The notes under the pieces: model-generated
Seen by the model: the letters and a program-made list of their open reading frames with translations, nothing else
Database searches by the model: none
Told to the model about the DNA's origin: nothing
Part shown: positions 25,672 through 38,700 of the stretch, in pieces
Layout: every line of letters begins with the position of its first letter
Position numbering within the stretch: position 1 is the stretch's first letter
Made by a program: the position numbers and the translations under genes
Assembly (NCBI RefSeq): GCF_000220395.1
Contig: NW_004087303.1
Coordinates: forward strand, 1,238 to 44,469
Length of the DNA stretch: 43,232 nt
DNA from: Ichthyophthirius multifiliis
Lineage: Eukaryota; Ciliophora; Oligohymenophorea; Hymenostomatida
Reading direction: 5' to 3'

Positions 25672-26181
25672 ATATATTTTATATATATATTTTTTTTTAT
25701 TAAGGGTTATTAACCAATACATATAGCAGCAATGTATAATCATCCTGATGTTCTTTAATTTTTATTAGATAATAATGCAAATATTTAAGTATTTTACTTT
25801 TTTTATTTTATAAATATATTTTTAATATTAGGCTTTAACTGTTGATAAATTAACTCCTTTACATTTAGCTTCAAAAAAAGGAAACATATAAGTTATGAAA
25901 GTACTTTTAGATAATAAAGCTAATATATATGCTGTAGATGATAAATAATGGACTTGTTTACATTTTGCAGCTTTTAATTGTATTTTTGTTTTATATTTAT
26001 TAATTTTTTTGTTTTAATTATAATAATAAATAAGATCATTATACTGCTGTATAACTTTTATAAAGATATGATGCTGATTATGAAAAATTAAAATATATGA
26101 TAAATTCTAAAGGAAAAACAGCTTTATAAATAGTTACAAATGATAAAACTAGATTTGCTTTCTATAGTTAATTTTTATATG

Positions 26182-26236
<55 letters not shown>

Positions 26237-26780
26237 TTTAAAATAAATTTTTAAAATTTTATATTTATATATATATTAACAAAATAAGCTTTATGGAATG
26301 CTTCTAGAGAAGGAAATCTTGATATTGTGAGAAGGTTAACTACTTTAGGATAAGATTTGAATGAATAAACGTTTTATAATAAAATTACTCCTCTTATTTT
26401 CGTAATTTTTTTATTTTAAATTGTATATAAATTAAAATATAGGCAACATTAAATGAACATTATTTAATTGTTAAATTTTTATTAGAAAACGGAGCTAACA
26501 AAGATATAACTAATATAGGTTATTTTTATTTTATTTTAATTATTTAATAAAATTATTATATTTATTAATTAAAATAAATAAATATATATATATATAAAAG
26601 TTAAAATAGAAAAATATATATATATATATATATATTAATATTAATTTATATATTTTATATTAATATATTTTTATATTAATATATTATTATTTTAATATAG
26701 ATGGTAAAACAGCACTTGATTATGCTTATACAATTAATAATAGAAAAATTATTAAATTACTTGATTCTAGCGTTAATTGA
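23793..26780 (+). CDS. Ankyrin-repeat protein
   Basis: Exons 23793-24025, 24105-25239, 25705-25788, 25832-25979, 26035-26166, 26289-26401, 26443-26518 and 26701-26780 total exactly 667 codons (666 residues). At least eight ankyrin-type repeats are visible, e.g. GWTSLHHASKNGDLATVQYL, QPIHIAAMYNHPDVLQFLL, KLTPLHLASKKGNIQVMKVL, QWTCLHFAAFN, ALWNASREGNLDIVRRL (partly by junction) and DGKTALDYAYTINN at the end. The first 170 residues are a non-repeat region. Ankyrin repeats mediate protein binding; no catalytic or membrane domain is seen, so the partner is unknown. One intron (25240-25704) contains the assembly gap. The intron at 26167-26288 carries a long (TA)n run. Confidence 0.85.
25240..25704 (+). 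other. Intron with 252-base assembly gap and duplicated flank
   Basis: Bases 25345-25596 are N. The 20 or so bases starting 'ctcaaataaagtaaatat' occur just before the gap (about 25230) and again just after it (25597). The two contig ends therefore probably overlap and the gap may not be real. AT repeats on both sides explain the assembly failure. Confidence 0.8.
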
Positions 26781-27139
26781 TAAATATTTTTATTATTTAT
26801 TTATTTATATTTTATTAAATAATTTTTATTATTTTATATTTCTTGAAATTTTTATTTTGCTTTTAATTTTTTTAATTTAATTTTTTATCAGAATTTTAAT
26901 TATTTTTACAAAAAAATAAATTTATTTATATATAGTAAGATTTTTCGCAATTTTATTTTTTATTGAAAAATAAATAAAATATAGGATATAAAAACAATAT
27001 ATTTAAATTTATGAATAATATATATATATATATGTAAATTTTATATTTAATAAAACAATATTATTTTATATTATTAAAAATAAATAATACAAATAAAAAT
27101 TAATAATTTAAAATTAATAAATTTTAAAAATAAGTATTA
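26781..27139. other. Tandem intergenic spacer
   Basis: About 360 A+T-rich bases between the ankyrin gene stop and the next plus-strand ATG. No feature seen apart from short (TA)n. Confidence 0.4.
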
Positions 27140-28119
27140 ATGAATATATTAGGTGGATTATTTGGAATAAAAAAAGAAGAGTAAAAATCAAACTAAAATT
27201 AAACTTAATAATAAGAAAAAGTTTAAAAAAATATAAATCCATGGCAATAAAAAGCTTAAAAATAATCCGAAACAGATACTGAAAGAGTAATAAAAATAAT
27301 AAATAATTTATCAAAATTATAACAAAAAAGTAAAAAAATAAAACATAAGATATAATAAATATAAGTGAATTATAAAAAAGTAATTAATTAAGCTAAAATA
27401 ATATATAAACGAAACAAGTTTGTGAAGGTTAATATATATTTTAATATTAAGATAGTAATGAAAATGAATAATAATAAAATTAATAAAATGAATATTAATC
27501 TTAATAAAAATAATAATAATTATAATAATAGCCTTAAAAATAATAAGAAAAATAATAATAATAATAATAACAACCTAAAAAGGCGACAGGATTATTTAAA
27601 GGTAAATATAATATTATATATAGAAAATATAAAATTATTTTGTTTTATAGATTTAAAAAAAAAATCTAAAATTAAAACATTAATGTATAAGATTAAATTA
27701 ATCAATCATCTAAATCAAATGATAAAATTCAATTGGAATAAGATATAATTAATCAAGATGCACAAACAAAATAATCTCCATATAATTAAAGCTCATAATA
27801 AAATAAATTCAAATTTTTGAAAAAAAAAATTAATCTATTTCTAATTCTCCAAATAATCAAGTAAAAAATTATTTATTAGTCATATTTATAATTATATAAA
27901 AAAAAATAGGATGAATAAAATAGTTTATCTAATAATATATAATCAATATCAAATTTTAAATAATATTAAGAACAATTCTAAATTTAAAATATAGAAAATT
28001 AAAATGAATCTTATAATATTGATAAAAATGATTAACAAAGCAGTAGAAAAGAAATAAATGATGATTTATAAATATAAGATAATTGCTAAGAAAAAAAATA
28101 ATAATAGTAATATTAATAG

Positions 28120-28181
<62 letters not shown>

Positions 28182-30742
28182 TAATTCATTATTAATTGAA
28201 TAAAATTATAAATAATAAAGTAAAGAATAATAATAAAAAACAGACGAGGATCATTAATCTAGTTAAAGCTCTTCATCTTAAAAACAACAATAGTAATAAC
28301 AAAATGAAGATTAATAACCAAAAAAATTTTAAAAATTTATAAATTTTACTTTTAAATAAAAAAATAATACATAAAATTAATTTGTATTATATAAATATAT
28401 TATTATAAATATTTTATTATTTATTTATTAAATAGGATAAATAATATTTTATTTATTAAGAATAATAATAAAAATTTAAATAAAATGATAATCTTATTTA
28501 AATTTTACTCACATAATAATCTCATATGTCTAAAAAAGGTATAACTTATCAAAAATATAATAATAATGTCTTTTTGTTTTATATTTTTTTATAAAAGTTT
28601 ATTTGGATATGGATATAATGAAAGCTAAAGAAAAATTAAATTATGTATTAACGCAATAAGATTAATTTGCAGAAAATGAATAATTTGAAGAAGCAGAAGA
28701 GTTAGCAATTTAAATTAAAGAAATAGAAGAAGAAGTATTTATTTATTTTATTTTTATTTTATTTTTATAAAAAAAAAAAGATATATAAAACATAATAAGA
28801 AATTTAAAATTGTTAAACTGAATATGATTATTTGGAAGAGTTAGTTTTTTTTATTATTAATTTTTTTTTATTTTAATTTTAAAATAGTAAAAAAGTTTAA
28901 TTATTTTAAGAAGAACTTTTTTATAAATAAAGCCTTTTACAATAAATAGAAAAAATTTTAAATGAATAATAATAATAAAAAGAAAAGTTTGAATTTTAAT
29001 AAAATCAAATTTTACACTAAGAATAAATATAATACAAAGAATAATATTAAGAATTAATTGATTAATAAGTAAAAATCAAATAAGAATAATAATAACTAAA
29101 TGATTAACTTTAAGTTATATAAATGAATTTATAAGAGAAAATAGAACATTATGTTTTAGAAAAAATGATTTAGAATAATTATATTCAGGTAGAAAAATAA
29201 TATTTTAAATATAAAAATAAATATGTATATATATATATAGATTAATAATATGAAATTAATAAACTTAGATAAATACTATAAAAAAAAGAAGAAGAAATTT
29301 AAAATACTCATGAATAAATAGATGAAGTTTAATTTAAAATAAGCAATATAGAAGTTAGTTTTTAAAATGAATTAAAATAATTAGAAGATATTAAAATTGA
29401 ATTATAGGAAAATTTAAGAAATATTGAAAGTAAAAAGGATACATTAGAAAATAAAATATAGGAAAATTAAAAAATATAGGAAGAAAATAAAAATTAAATA
29501 AAAGAATTTTTGTAAAAAGCTGAAGAAATAGAAAAATTAGAATAATAATTAAATAAAAAAATAGAAGAAATTAAAGATTTTAAAAATAAAAGGCAAGAAA
29601 TACTTAATTAATTTATAAAGGCAAACCAATAATTAGATGATTTTTAAAAAAAACTAGAATAGAGTGAAAAAAGTATAATTTAATTAGATAATTAACAAAA
29701 ATAAAATGAATTATAAGTTTATAAATTTAATGAATTAGTTTTAAATTTAAAAGAAAAACTTAATTAATTAGATTCTGAAAAAAAATCTGCAGTTTAATTA
29801 AAGAAATTTAAAGTTAATATTATTATTTTTCATTATTTATAAATAAAAAAAATAATTTATTTGTTTTTTTTATTATTATTAGTAAGCTTAATAAATAACT
29901 ATTGAAATTAAAGAAAATAATATAAATTTGGAAGAAATTTAAAACAATATCAATGCTTTAATTGATGATACTAAAAAAATTTAAAGTTAAATAGAAAATG
30001 TAATATATATTTTATATATTAAAAAAGAAAAAATTTATAAAAAAAAAAGATATAAAATTAAAAATTAAATAGTGATTAAATTTCTAAAAAATTATAAAAA
30101 AATAGTGACTTTTATCTATTTTAAATATTAGAAATTAAACATAATGATTTGTAATATTTAAAAACATTTTGTGAAAAAGAAAGAAGATATGATAGTATAC
30201 ATGCATTAGATAATAATGTAAAAATTTATATATAAATTAATAAATATAAAAAATGTATTCATATATAAATTTAAAATAATATATATATAAAAATATATAT
30301 ATTTATATATTTTTATATTTATATATTTTTTTATCTATATATTTATTTGTTTTTATACATTTCTATCAAGATTAAATAAATTTCTTATTAAATGAATAAG
30401 TTATTAGAAAAATATCCAAATATTGATAAATATTTATAATAAGAAGAAATAGAAGATATTAATGTTTTAAAATAAAATATTGAATTAGAAAATTAAAAAA
30501 ATGAAATCGATAATAATATTCAATCAATCGATAGTTATAAAATATTTATATTATTTTCAAATTTTCATTTTTTATTTTTTAAATTTAAAAGAAAATTAAA
30601 TTGATTCTTCTTCTGAACTTTCAATACCAACTGAATAAACATAATAAGATAATTTTTTTAATTTATAAAATAATATATAAGAAATTCGTTTAAAATAAGA
30701 ATTAGTTTAATAATTAGATATTTAAATAGCTAATTATGTAAA

Positions 30743-30803
<61 letters not shown>

Positions 30804-31356
30804 AAAATATATATTTTTTTTTAAGAATGAAGAATATGATAAAGCTGATATCTATTAATAATAAGTTGATAATATTAATTTAATTATAGAAAAAAAATTA
30901 TAAAAAATACAAACAAATTATAAATTTAATAATTTAGAAGAGGCAGAACTATTTTTAGAAAAATATAATATTGAAAAATAATAGGAAGTTAATTAATAAA
31001 ATGAAAATTAAGACTAATTATAAGAAAAACTCAGTTAAAAAGAGAATAAAGAAGACTTTACAAATTATTAGAATACAGAGAATGATGAAGAATAATAATA
31101 AATAAATGAATAATAACACTAAGAAGAATAAACAAACGAATAATAACACTAAGATGATTAAACAAATGAATAATAACACTAAGATGAATAAATAAATTAA
31201 TAATAACACTAAGAAAAATATATAAATGAAAAATTAATTTAAGAAGAATAAACAAATGAATAATAAAACTAAAAAGAAATAACAAATGAATAATAACACT
31301 AAGAAGAAATAACAAATTAATAATAACATTTGGAAGAATAAAATTAAGAATAATGA
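27140..31356 (+). CDS. Long coiled-coil protein with polyGln, UVR-like motif and decapeptide tail
   Basis: Starts at ATG 27140 (MNILGGLFGIKKEEQKSN) and ends at TGA 31354-31356, with many small introns. Clear ones are 27602-27650, 28735-28780, and those around 29190-29240 and 30730-30825. The N-terminal third is Gln/Asn/Ser-rich with TAA-coded polyGln (about 28085-28183). Then YLDMDIMKAKEKLNYVL, TQQDQFAENEQFEEAEEL and AIQIKEIEEE form a helical hairpin with the spacing of UVR motifs. A long uninterrupted coiled coil follows (about 28890-29820), rich in E/K/Q/L heptads. A second helical block (LEEAELFLEKYNIEKQQ) leads to a ten-residue repeat, consensus NEQQHQEEQT, near the C-terminus. Some exon borders between 27420 and 27450 and in 30000-30830 are not settled. 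A structural, possibly centrosomal or golgin-like, role is only inference. Confidence 0.65.
28085..28183 (+). repeat. TAA-triplet repeat encoding polyGln
   Basis: Imperfect then perfect (TAA)n; in the gene's frame each TAA (and a few TAG) is Gln. The last roughly 17 codons are uninterrupted. Confidence 0.75.
31100..31330 (+). repeat. 30-base tandem repeat (10-residue units)
   Basis: About eight units of a 30-base repeat whose DNA core is taataacactaagaagaata. Each encodes a variant of NEQQHQEEQT, with D/E and I/T substitutions between copies. Confidence 0.8.
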
Positions 31357-31619
31357 TTAATATATTTTATTTTTTTAAATATTTAAATAAAAATAATATA
31401 ATAAAAATTTATTAGAAAATTATATATAAAATATTATATATATATATATATATATATTATTTTTTATTTAAATAAATAAAAATAAAAAATATTTAAACTT
31501 TCATTTTAAAAATATAAATAGTTTAAATTTAAGTATTTATAAAAAAATATTATTTATATTTTATTTAAAAAAAAAAAAAAAATAAAAAATAAAATAAAAT
31601 AAAAAAACATATAAAAAAA
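31357..31619. other. Tandem intergenic spacer
   Basis: About 263 A+T-rich bases between the coiled-coil gene stop and the EF-hand gene start, containing a (TA)n run near 31435-31456. Confidence 0.4.
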
Positions 31620-33457
31620 ATGTTATAAAATAAAAATATTAATAATTAAAATACAAACTCAATATAAAGCATTTAATAATTTTATGAAAAAAGTTGTCAT
31701 GAAACCGAAAATATTTACTAAAATTAATTAACTAATATAAATTCTGAAATCAACGTAGCTTTTTTAATAAACAAATTTCGTTCTAAACCTAATAAAATAA
31801 TAGAAAAAATTTTAAATTTAAATGAAAAAGATGACTAAGATTAATATATATCTAAAATAATATCTTAAAATACAAATTTAAATATATAGAAATCTTTAAT
31901 TTTATAAAAGATAAAATAATATTTAAAACCAACCCAAAATTAAATCCTTTCAGAATTTAATTTTGATATATAAAAGAATCTTAATTTTATATAATAATAT
32001 TAAAAAAATTAACTTTTTTTTTAGAATACATTTGCCTCTTTTTTCATTTATTAAGTCCAATAAATATAACACTTCTAAAGTCTAGAATAATTCCTTATAG
32101 AGCTTATTTTAACAGAATTTATTCTTCTTGAAAAAAAGCTTAAATTATCTTCTAATATTTAACTTGATTTTAACACTTAGACTACTAATATAGCCCTTCT
32201 TAGTCCTCAATTTAATTCTATTTATATCTATTTAAACCAAAATTAGCTCATTATATTACTCGCTTTAGAAAAAAATTAAGAACTAAAACTATATACACCC
32301 AATATTGTTGAATAAGAAAATCTCTGGAGATACAATAGGCGTATTTAAATCCAAAATAAGGAGAACTATCCCAAAAAATACAATAAATATTCCAAAAAAC
32401 ACACGAATATTCCCAAAATAAGCGTCGAAAAGCTTTTCTTATAAATGGATTTAAATAAGGACTAATTTTTATCGAAAGAAGAGATAAAACAATTTGCATA
32501 AAAGCATTAAATTAGCCTAAAAGAGGAACAAATTAATGGACTTTTTGACGATATAACAAAATATAGGATTATAGTACACAAAAAACAATTTTTTCAGCCT
32601 CTAAAAGTAGAAGAAATATGGTAATATGTATAATTACACTATATTAAGGATTTAGATGGAAAATGGGTGCCTTTAGAGAAAAAATATAGACACATTTGGG
32701 CTGTTTTTTTGGAAAAGATAGGTGAAAATCTGCCTTTTAGGCATGATTTAGAAATTCCTTAATTTAAAAAAATAGAAAATAATAATAATGAATTTACTTT
32801 TAAACCTGATTTAAATATTAATAATTAATAAATGTTAAGAAAAAATAGAGTAAAAAATATAAATGTAAATGATTATTTTTTATAGATATAAAAAAATAAC
32901 TAAAATAATTAATAATTTGAATGCAATATGGAAATAAAAAATACTTAATTTATTCAAATTTTAAATGAAGAAAATTAAAAAAATGAAGAAAGTTAATTAT
33001 AATTAATAAAAAAAGAAGGAGAGAATGCATTTGAGAAAATTATAAATTTAAAAATTTAAAAAGAAGAAGAAAGAAATTAAACTAAAATACTTTTTTATAC
33101 GTAAAAATATTTCCAAGAATCATATAGACTTTCATAAAATCCATAAGAATATAAAAAAAGTGACAAAAATCCAATATTAACATTTGTTCCAGAAAACTTT
33201 GATTTTTAGCCTTAGAAATTAAATATTATAACAAGACCATAAACATCTAAAACTTTGTCAGGAAAAAGAAATTATATTAAAAATAATTATATTGAATAGG
33301 ATACTCCTTCATAAATGCCTGGATTTGAAGAAAATAATGAAGGAGATAGTGTAAGAAAAAGTGTTTCAAGATTATTTTCAGCTAAAAACACATATTATTA
33401 AGGAAATAAATAATAGTAATAATAGTAATAATAGTAATAATAGTAATAATAGTAATA

Positions 33458-33519
<62 letters not shown>

Positions 33520-34314
33520 TTAATAATAATGTATTCAATAAAGAATTTATCGAGAGAAAATATCTTAAATATAAAGAAAAAGAAGAAAATTTATAATTAG
33601 AAAAAAAATTTGTTACTACTTTTAGACCTGAATCAGCTCATAATATTAAAATTAAACTATAAAATAAAGATTAAGAGCCTTATAATCCAACTAATAAATT
33701 CATATTTAGATCAAATTTTTATTCAGAAAAAAATATTTAGCAATTAATTGTTAATATATACATATATAATTAACATATAATTTAAAAAAAAAAAAAAAAA
33801 ATCAAAGGAAAGTTCTTGTTTAAGACATTCAATTTGTAATAAAATAAAATAAAAAAAAAGACCTCAAACAGCCTTTAATTAATAAAAAATATAAAATTCT
33901 AAATATAAAACTAATAATTTAAATTAAAAAGAAAATACATAAAATTTAAATTAAAGAAAAGAAAATACACAAAATTTGAAAGAATAATTCTAAATAAATT
34001 AAAAAATAAACAATTAATAATCAGTTAATTTAAAAACACAATAGGATAAACTTGAAATATTTTAAATAAAAGAAAACAATTGCGAAACATAAAAAAACTG
34101 GGTAAAATACTTTAAAACATCAGATAAATAACATGACATAGCAACACATTAAAGACCCAGTTTTTTTGAAAAAGGTGGATATAAGGAACCTTCTGAGATA
34201 TATGGAAACATACTAAGATAAGAAAAATATTTTGAAGTTCCGTTTAAATTAGCATTTAAACCATTAACTATAACTGATAAAAATTTAGAATTAGGATAAT
34301 AAAAAAAATAATGA
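31620..34314 (+). CDS. EF-hand protein with long polyGln tract
   Basis: Two exons, 31620-33749 and 33808-34314, summing to 879 codons (878 residues). The N-terminal third is a helical region of no known family. An EF-hand loop is clear at about residues 281-300: EKLFLQMDLNKDQFLSKEEI, with D, N, D, F and E at the calcium-ligand spacing. A following segment may be a second, degenerate EF-hand, and is followed by the conserved-looking DLDGKWVPLEKKYRHIWAVF. The C-terminal half is Gln/Asn/Lys-rich and holds a 36-residue pure polyGln run (33411-33518), then a short ordered-looking end (FFEKGGYKEPSEIYGN). It is likely a calcium-responsive structural protein; the specific role is unknown. The intron at 33750-33807 is 58 nt with a poly-A stretch. 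Confidence 0.75.
33411..33518 (+). repeat. (TAATAG)/(TAA)n repeat encoding 36 Gln
   Basis: 108 bases made only of TAA and TAG triplets in the gene frame. The 5' part alternates TAATAGTAA units; the 3' part is pure TAA. Under the standard code this would be 36 consecutive stops. Confidence 0.85.
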
Positions 34315-34527
34315 ATAAAAATTAAAAATAACTAAAAAATATTATATAAATATATATATATAAATGTTTTATTTTTATTTTATTTTTCCATTTAAAAATT
34401 ATTCAATCGAAAAAAAGTTAAAAAAAAAAAATGAAATAATTGCTTTTTTTTTGAATTAAATTTATTAAAAAATAAATTAAAAGAAAAAATAAAGTATTTT
34501 AAAAGGTAATATAATATATATTTATTT
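34315..34527. other. Convergent spacer
   Basis: 213 A+T-rich bases between the EF-hand gene stop and the RING gene stop; nothing beyond probable 3' UTRs. Confidence 0.4.
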
Positions 34528-35409
34528 TCAGAATTAATTAGATAATAATTAATATTTTAATTTTTCATTTTCAAGAGAATTTAAAGTTTAATCAATAAAT
34601 AAAATTTTCGAATTGTTTTCATCTAAATTTGTTTAAATATTATTAATTTATTATTTATTTTCTTTCATAAATTGATTAATTAATTAAATTTCTTTCTATA
34701 TTTTCTAAAGTTATAATTCTGCGTTTTCCTTTTATTTTTCTAAAACTTCCAAAACTTATTTATGTGAATTTATTTGTGAATTTTCATCTTTTATTTTTAT
34801 AAAAATCTCTTATTTTTCCTAAACTAAAATATCACATCTTAATTTTAATAATTCATAATTTTTCTCGTATTCATTTTTGTATATTTTTTAGTCCCTTTTC
34901 TCTTCCATTTTCTAATGATCTTAAACTAAATTTTTATTATTAGTATATGTGCATATAATATTTTACAAAAGAATATTTATTGCCTAAGATTATATTTATT
35001 ATCTACAACAAGGACATTTATGTATTTTATTTCCCTTCTAATTATTTATACATTTATTACAAAAAGTATGGCCACACGGAAATAATAAAATTGGAGAAAA
35101 ATCAGGCGGAATCATTAATTCATAACAAATAGGACAAGTAGTATTTTCAATTTCTTTTGAAATAGCTTTCTAAAAATTGGAAAAATCAGTTTATTATCCT
35201 AATCCTTATTAGTTTAATTATTATTGTATTTTTTGCGTTATTTTAGTTGTTAAATCAAGTAAAACATTCTTATTTTCTTATTATTTATATTCGATTCCTA
35301 ATGATTCTAATTAATCTTAACATTATTTTTATTTTAAGTAGTTTTGGTATTTTTAATATATTTTTTATTTTGCTTAGGCTATATAATCATCGTCAGCATT
35401 TTCACTCAT
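34528..35409 (-). CDS. RING-finger protein with C-terminal coiled coil (putative E3 ligase)
   Basis: ATG 35409-35407 to TGA 34530-34528, intronless, 293 residues. A C3HC4 RING lies at about residues 92-140: CPICYELM, then LLFPCGHTFCNKCI, then HKCPCCRQ; all eight zinc ligands (C-C-C-H-C-C-C-C) are present. Both flanks are helical, and the last 140 residues form a charged coiled coil (KMEEKRDQKIYKNEYEKNYE...). RING proteins recruit ubiquitin-conjugating enzymes. This domain order resembles TRIM/RNF-type ligases without a B-box. Target unknown. It is divergently arranged with the Cys-motif gene. Confidence 0.85.
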
Positions 35410-35587
35410 TTTTTTTGTTTTAATAAAAAAAAAAAATATATATATTTAATAGATTTTTTAAATATGAATTATAAATAAAATCTTTTAAATAAAAATTATT
35501 ATTATTATTTTTTAAATTAAATTAAGTTTTAATTTTTTTTTTTTCAAATTTATAAATAAATATTATTATTTTTAAATAATTTTTTTT

Positions 35588-35618
<31 letters not shown>

Positions 35619-35730
35619 TAAAATAAAAAATAAAAAAAATAACTAATTATAAAAATACACATTATATATATATATAATTATAAAAATAATATTTTTTTTT
35701 TTAAAAAAAAGAGAAAAAACTAACAAAAAA
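35410..35730. promoter_or_regulatory. Divergent promoter region (RING / Cys-motif gene)
   Basis: 321 A+T-rich bases between two outward-facing ATGs, with poly-A and poly-T tracts. Both promoters must lie here; no specific element can be named. Confidence 0.4.
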
Positions 35731-38700
35731 ATGGCAGATTATGATATAACAAATCCCGGAATCGAATCGAATTTCCCATAAAAGCAAATAAAAAAAAGTT
35801 TACACAACCAAACAATCGCATCCTAATCTCCTCTCCCAAAATTAAAATCAGAAAAGAAAATGCGCCAACAAGAGGCAGACGAACGAGAAAAATTCCAAGC
35901 CGAAAAAAAGCTAAGATTATGGTAATAAATAATCGCAAAAATATCATTTGCACCCCCCGACGAAGGATTTTATAAAGATCAAAATTACCCAGTAAAGCCA
36001 GGTTATGGTTTATTTAAGGCTTTGGGATCTGCCAGATGTGGATTTAAGAAGTTAAAAGTAAATATACCTGAAACATATTTAAATTTTGAATAAACCTAAT
36101 ATTTGATTTACACAGATGAAACAGGTAGAGTAGTTAGAAAGCCAGATACTTCATGGCAAACATTTACATAGAAGTATTTTTTAATTTAAAATAATTATAT
36201 GTATATATATTTAAATATTTTATACAGATGTCTTTTTGAATAAGATTCGTTTAGTTTAAGATTCAAAAGTTAATTAGATCAAGAAGGTTTTTCTAAAAAT
36301 CGAAAATTTAATGATTAAATGAGCTTATATGATCTTTACGAAAAAACTAACATTAAAATTAATCAAGATGCTCCAATTATTATTTTAAGAGGATAAGCTT
36401 CTCCAGATTATTTACTGTCTTAAAATATTTTCTAAGTAAAAACTTTAGGAGAAAAAAGATCTTCTTCTTCAGATGGAGGCAGTAATAGTTTTGAGCAAAG
36501 ATATATTTATTCAAGACCAATGAAAGTATTTATATATTTATAAATATTAAGATTATGTAAAAATAAATAAGGCAACAGTTTTAAGATTAGTATTTCATAC
36601 TAAAAATTCATAGAGTACAAATGCTAATTATGCTTTTAGAATTTAAAATCTAGTAGAAATTTTTGATCCTGATACTAAAATTAGTGTAAATCATAAAGCA
36701 TGCATAAGTTCAGTTAGATAAAATACTTTTGTTGTATAAAATGTTAAAGGTTAAGGCTTAAAAGAGTATTTATATATATATATTAATTAATAATATCAAT
36801 ATTTTTTTAATTAAATATATATAATTATATATGATTATATATAAATATATATTTTTTTATATATATTTGCATATATATATTTCATTATATCTATAGATAT
36901 GAATAATAAGCTGAAAGTTTAGTTATATTTTTAGAAAAAAATAATTAAATTAGAATAAAATAAATTGTTTTGGATTTTATGTAAGATTTAGAAGGAAAAA
37001 TATGGTTAATTAGTATGAAAAGTATTTTAGCTGAAAACACTATTTCAATGGAATAAATTATAGCTAAAAAAGCCAGTAAAATAAAAACAGAAACAAAAAT
37101 TTATAAAAATAAATAAAAATATAAACTTATAAAAAATAATATAAAATTAAAGATACTGAAGATGAAGATAAATAAAAAACTCTCGACTAATTAACATGTT
37201 CTGTATATTGTAAATTATGTGGAATCATATTTAAAAAAGATGATGTTTCGAAAGTTTTGACATATAAAGTAAATAAAAAAAAAAAATATAATAAAAAATT
37301 AAAAAAAGTTATTATGGGAATTAGTTTAGCATTTAAAAAAAAGAAACCTCCCTTTAAAAAATATTAAAGTATCTCATAGTTCCACTAGGCCTTGTCGAGT
37401 ATGTAATTTATGTTATATGCTAGTAGTCGGAGAACACGAATTAATTGAAATCGAATAGAAATTTGCTAGAGCATAGAATATACCTCTTTATGATGCAGTA
37501 ATAAGAGTTCCAATAGATAAAAAACCAAAACATAGACCAGCTTTATTAAGTGAGAAGTTATGTTAATGGAGATTGATATTTTATATAAGTGAAATAAGTA
37601 ATATAGGAATAGACTAGAATATAGATTTTAAAAATTTATATTTCTAATATAAATTACACAATTTTCGAACCAGTTTTAAAATTTAAGTTGGAGATTAAGT
37701 TAATAATGATACTTAAGTATTCTTTTTTATCTATAATATAATACATATACATATTTTTAAAAAATACTTCTTTTTTTTCATTTATTTTAGAAAAAAAATA
37801 GACTTTATTCAGGAGATTCTAAACTAAGTGGATAAACTTAATAAAGAAAAAATTCTACTTTAAAAAATAATTAATTAGATGACTTAGGATTCCATAATTA
37901 ATAGATTAAGCATTATTCATAATTAAATCTTAACCACATCCGTGTACATTATTTTTTTAGTGAAGACCTTAATATTGATAAATTTCTCAAAGAAACTCAA
38001 ATAAAAGTCCGTTTATGTTAAGGACCAGATTGGAATGCCTTTTTAGCTGAAGGTACATCCAAAACAATTTCTCATTTTAAAAATAAAGACAAAAGTGGAC
38101 AAAGACATTCATCTTAAGTGCTTCTTTTCTTCGAAAATGCAAAATATTGTGTTTTGAAAATAAATACTGGATTAGTGTATGACGGAGAATATAATACTGG
38201 AAAACTTAATCTTTAAAAATATAATGATGTTTATTTCCCAGATGAAAATTTCTATAATTGTAATCCTTTTCCAGATGAATGGATGGAAATGTTTGATCCT
38301 TCTTATGTGGTAAAAATAAATATATATATAAATATACATAAATAAATAAATATATATATATATACATATATATATATAATTATATAAAATTATTTTTTTT
38401 ATTAATATTTATATAAAAATATATTTAATTATGTATATATATAAATATAATAATAATTATTTATATATTTTATAATTTTAAATAAAAAATAAGACTAGAA
38501 AAAATGAAATGGAAGATTAAGAAGGTACAGAAAAATATTCTCCCAAATGTACAAAAGCCGAATTAAATAAAATGATCGATTTTAATTCTTATAAAAACAA
38601 CAGTAAATTTAAATTAGTAGAAAGTCGAGTTTAATAAATGATAAGAATTAAATCTGCTGCTACAACTTTATAATCAAATCCCAATAATTATAAAAATAAT

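Noticed and set aside
25252-25743. ORFs covering the N block
   Set aside because: They consist of N and AT repeat only; the region is an intron with an assembly gap.
31018-31315. Two minus-strand hydrophobic ORFs
   Set aside because: They are antisense readings of the NEQQHQEEQT decapeptide repeat; hydrophobicity comes only from complementing TAA/CAC/GAA codons.
33361-33600. Standard-code ORF with Asn/Ser repeats
   Set aside because: It is another frame of the TAA/TAG polyGln tract inside the EF-hand gene, whose own frame is open for hundreds of codons on both sides.
35720-35953. Minus-strand ORF with membrane-like sequence
   Set aside because: It is antisense to the start of the Cys-motif gene; the plus strand has the ATG, codon bias and continuing exons.
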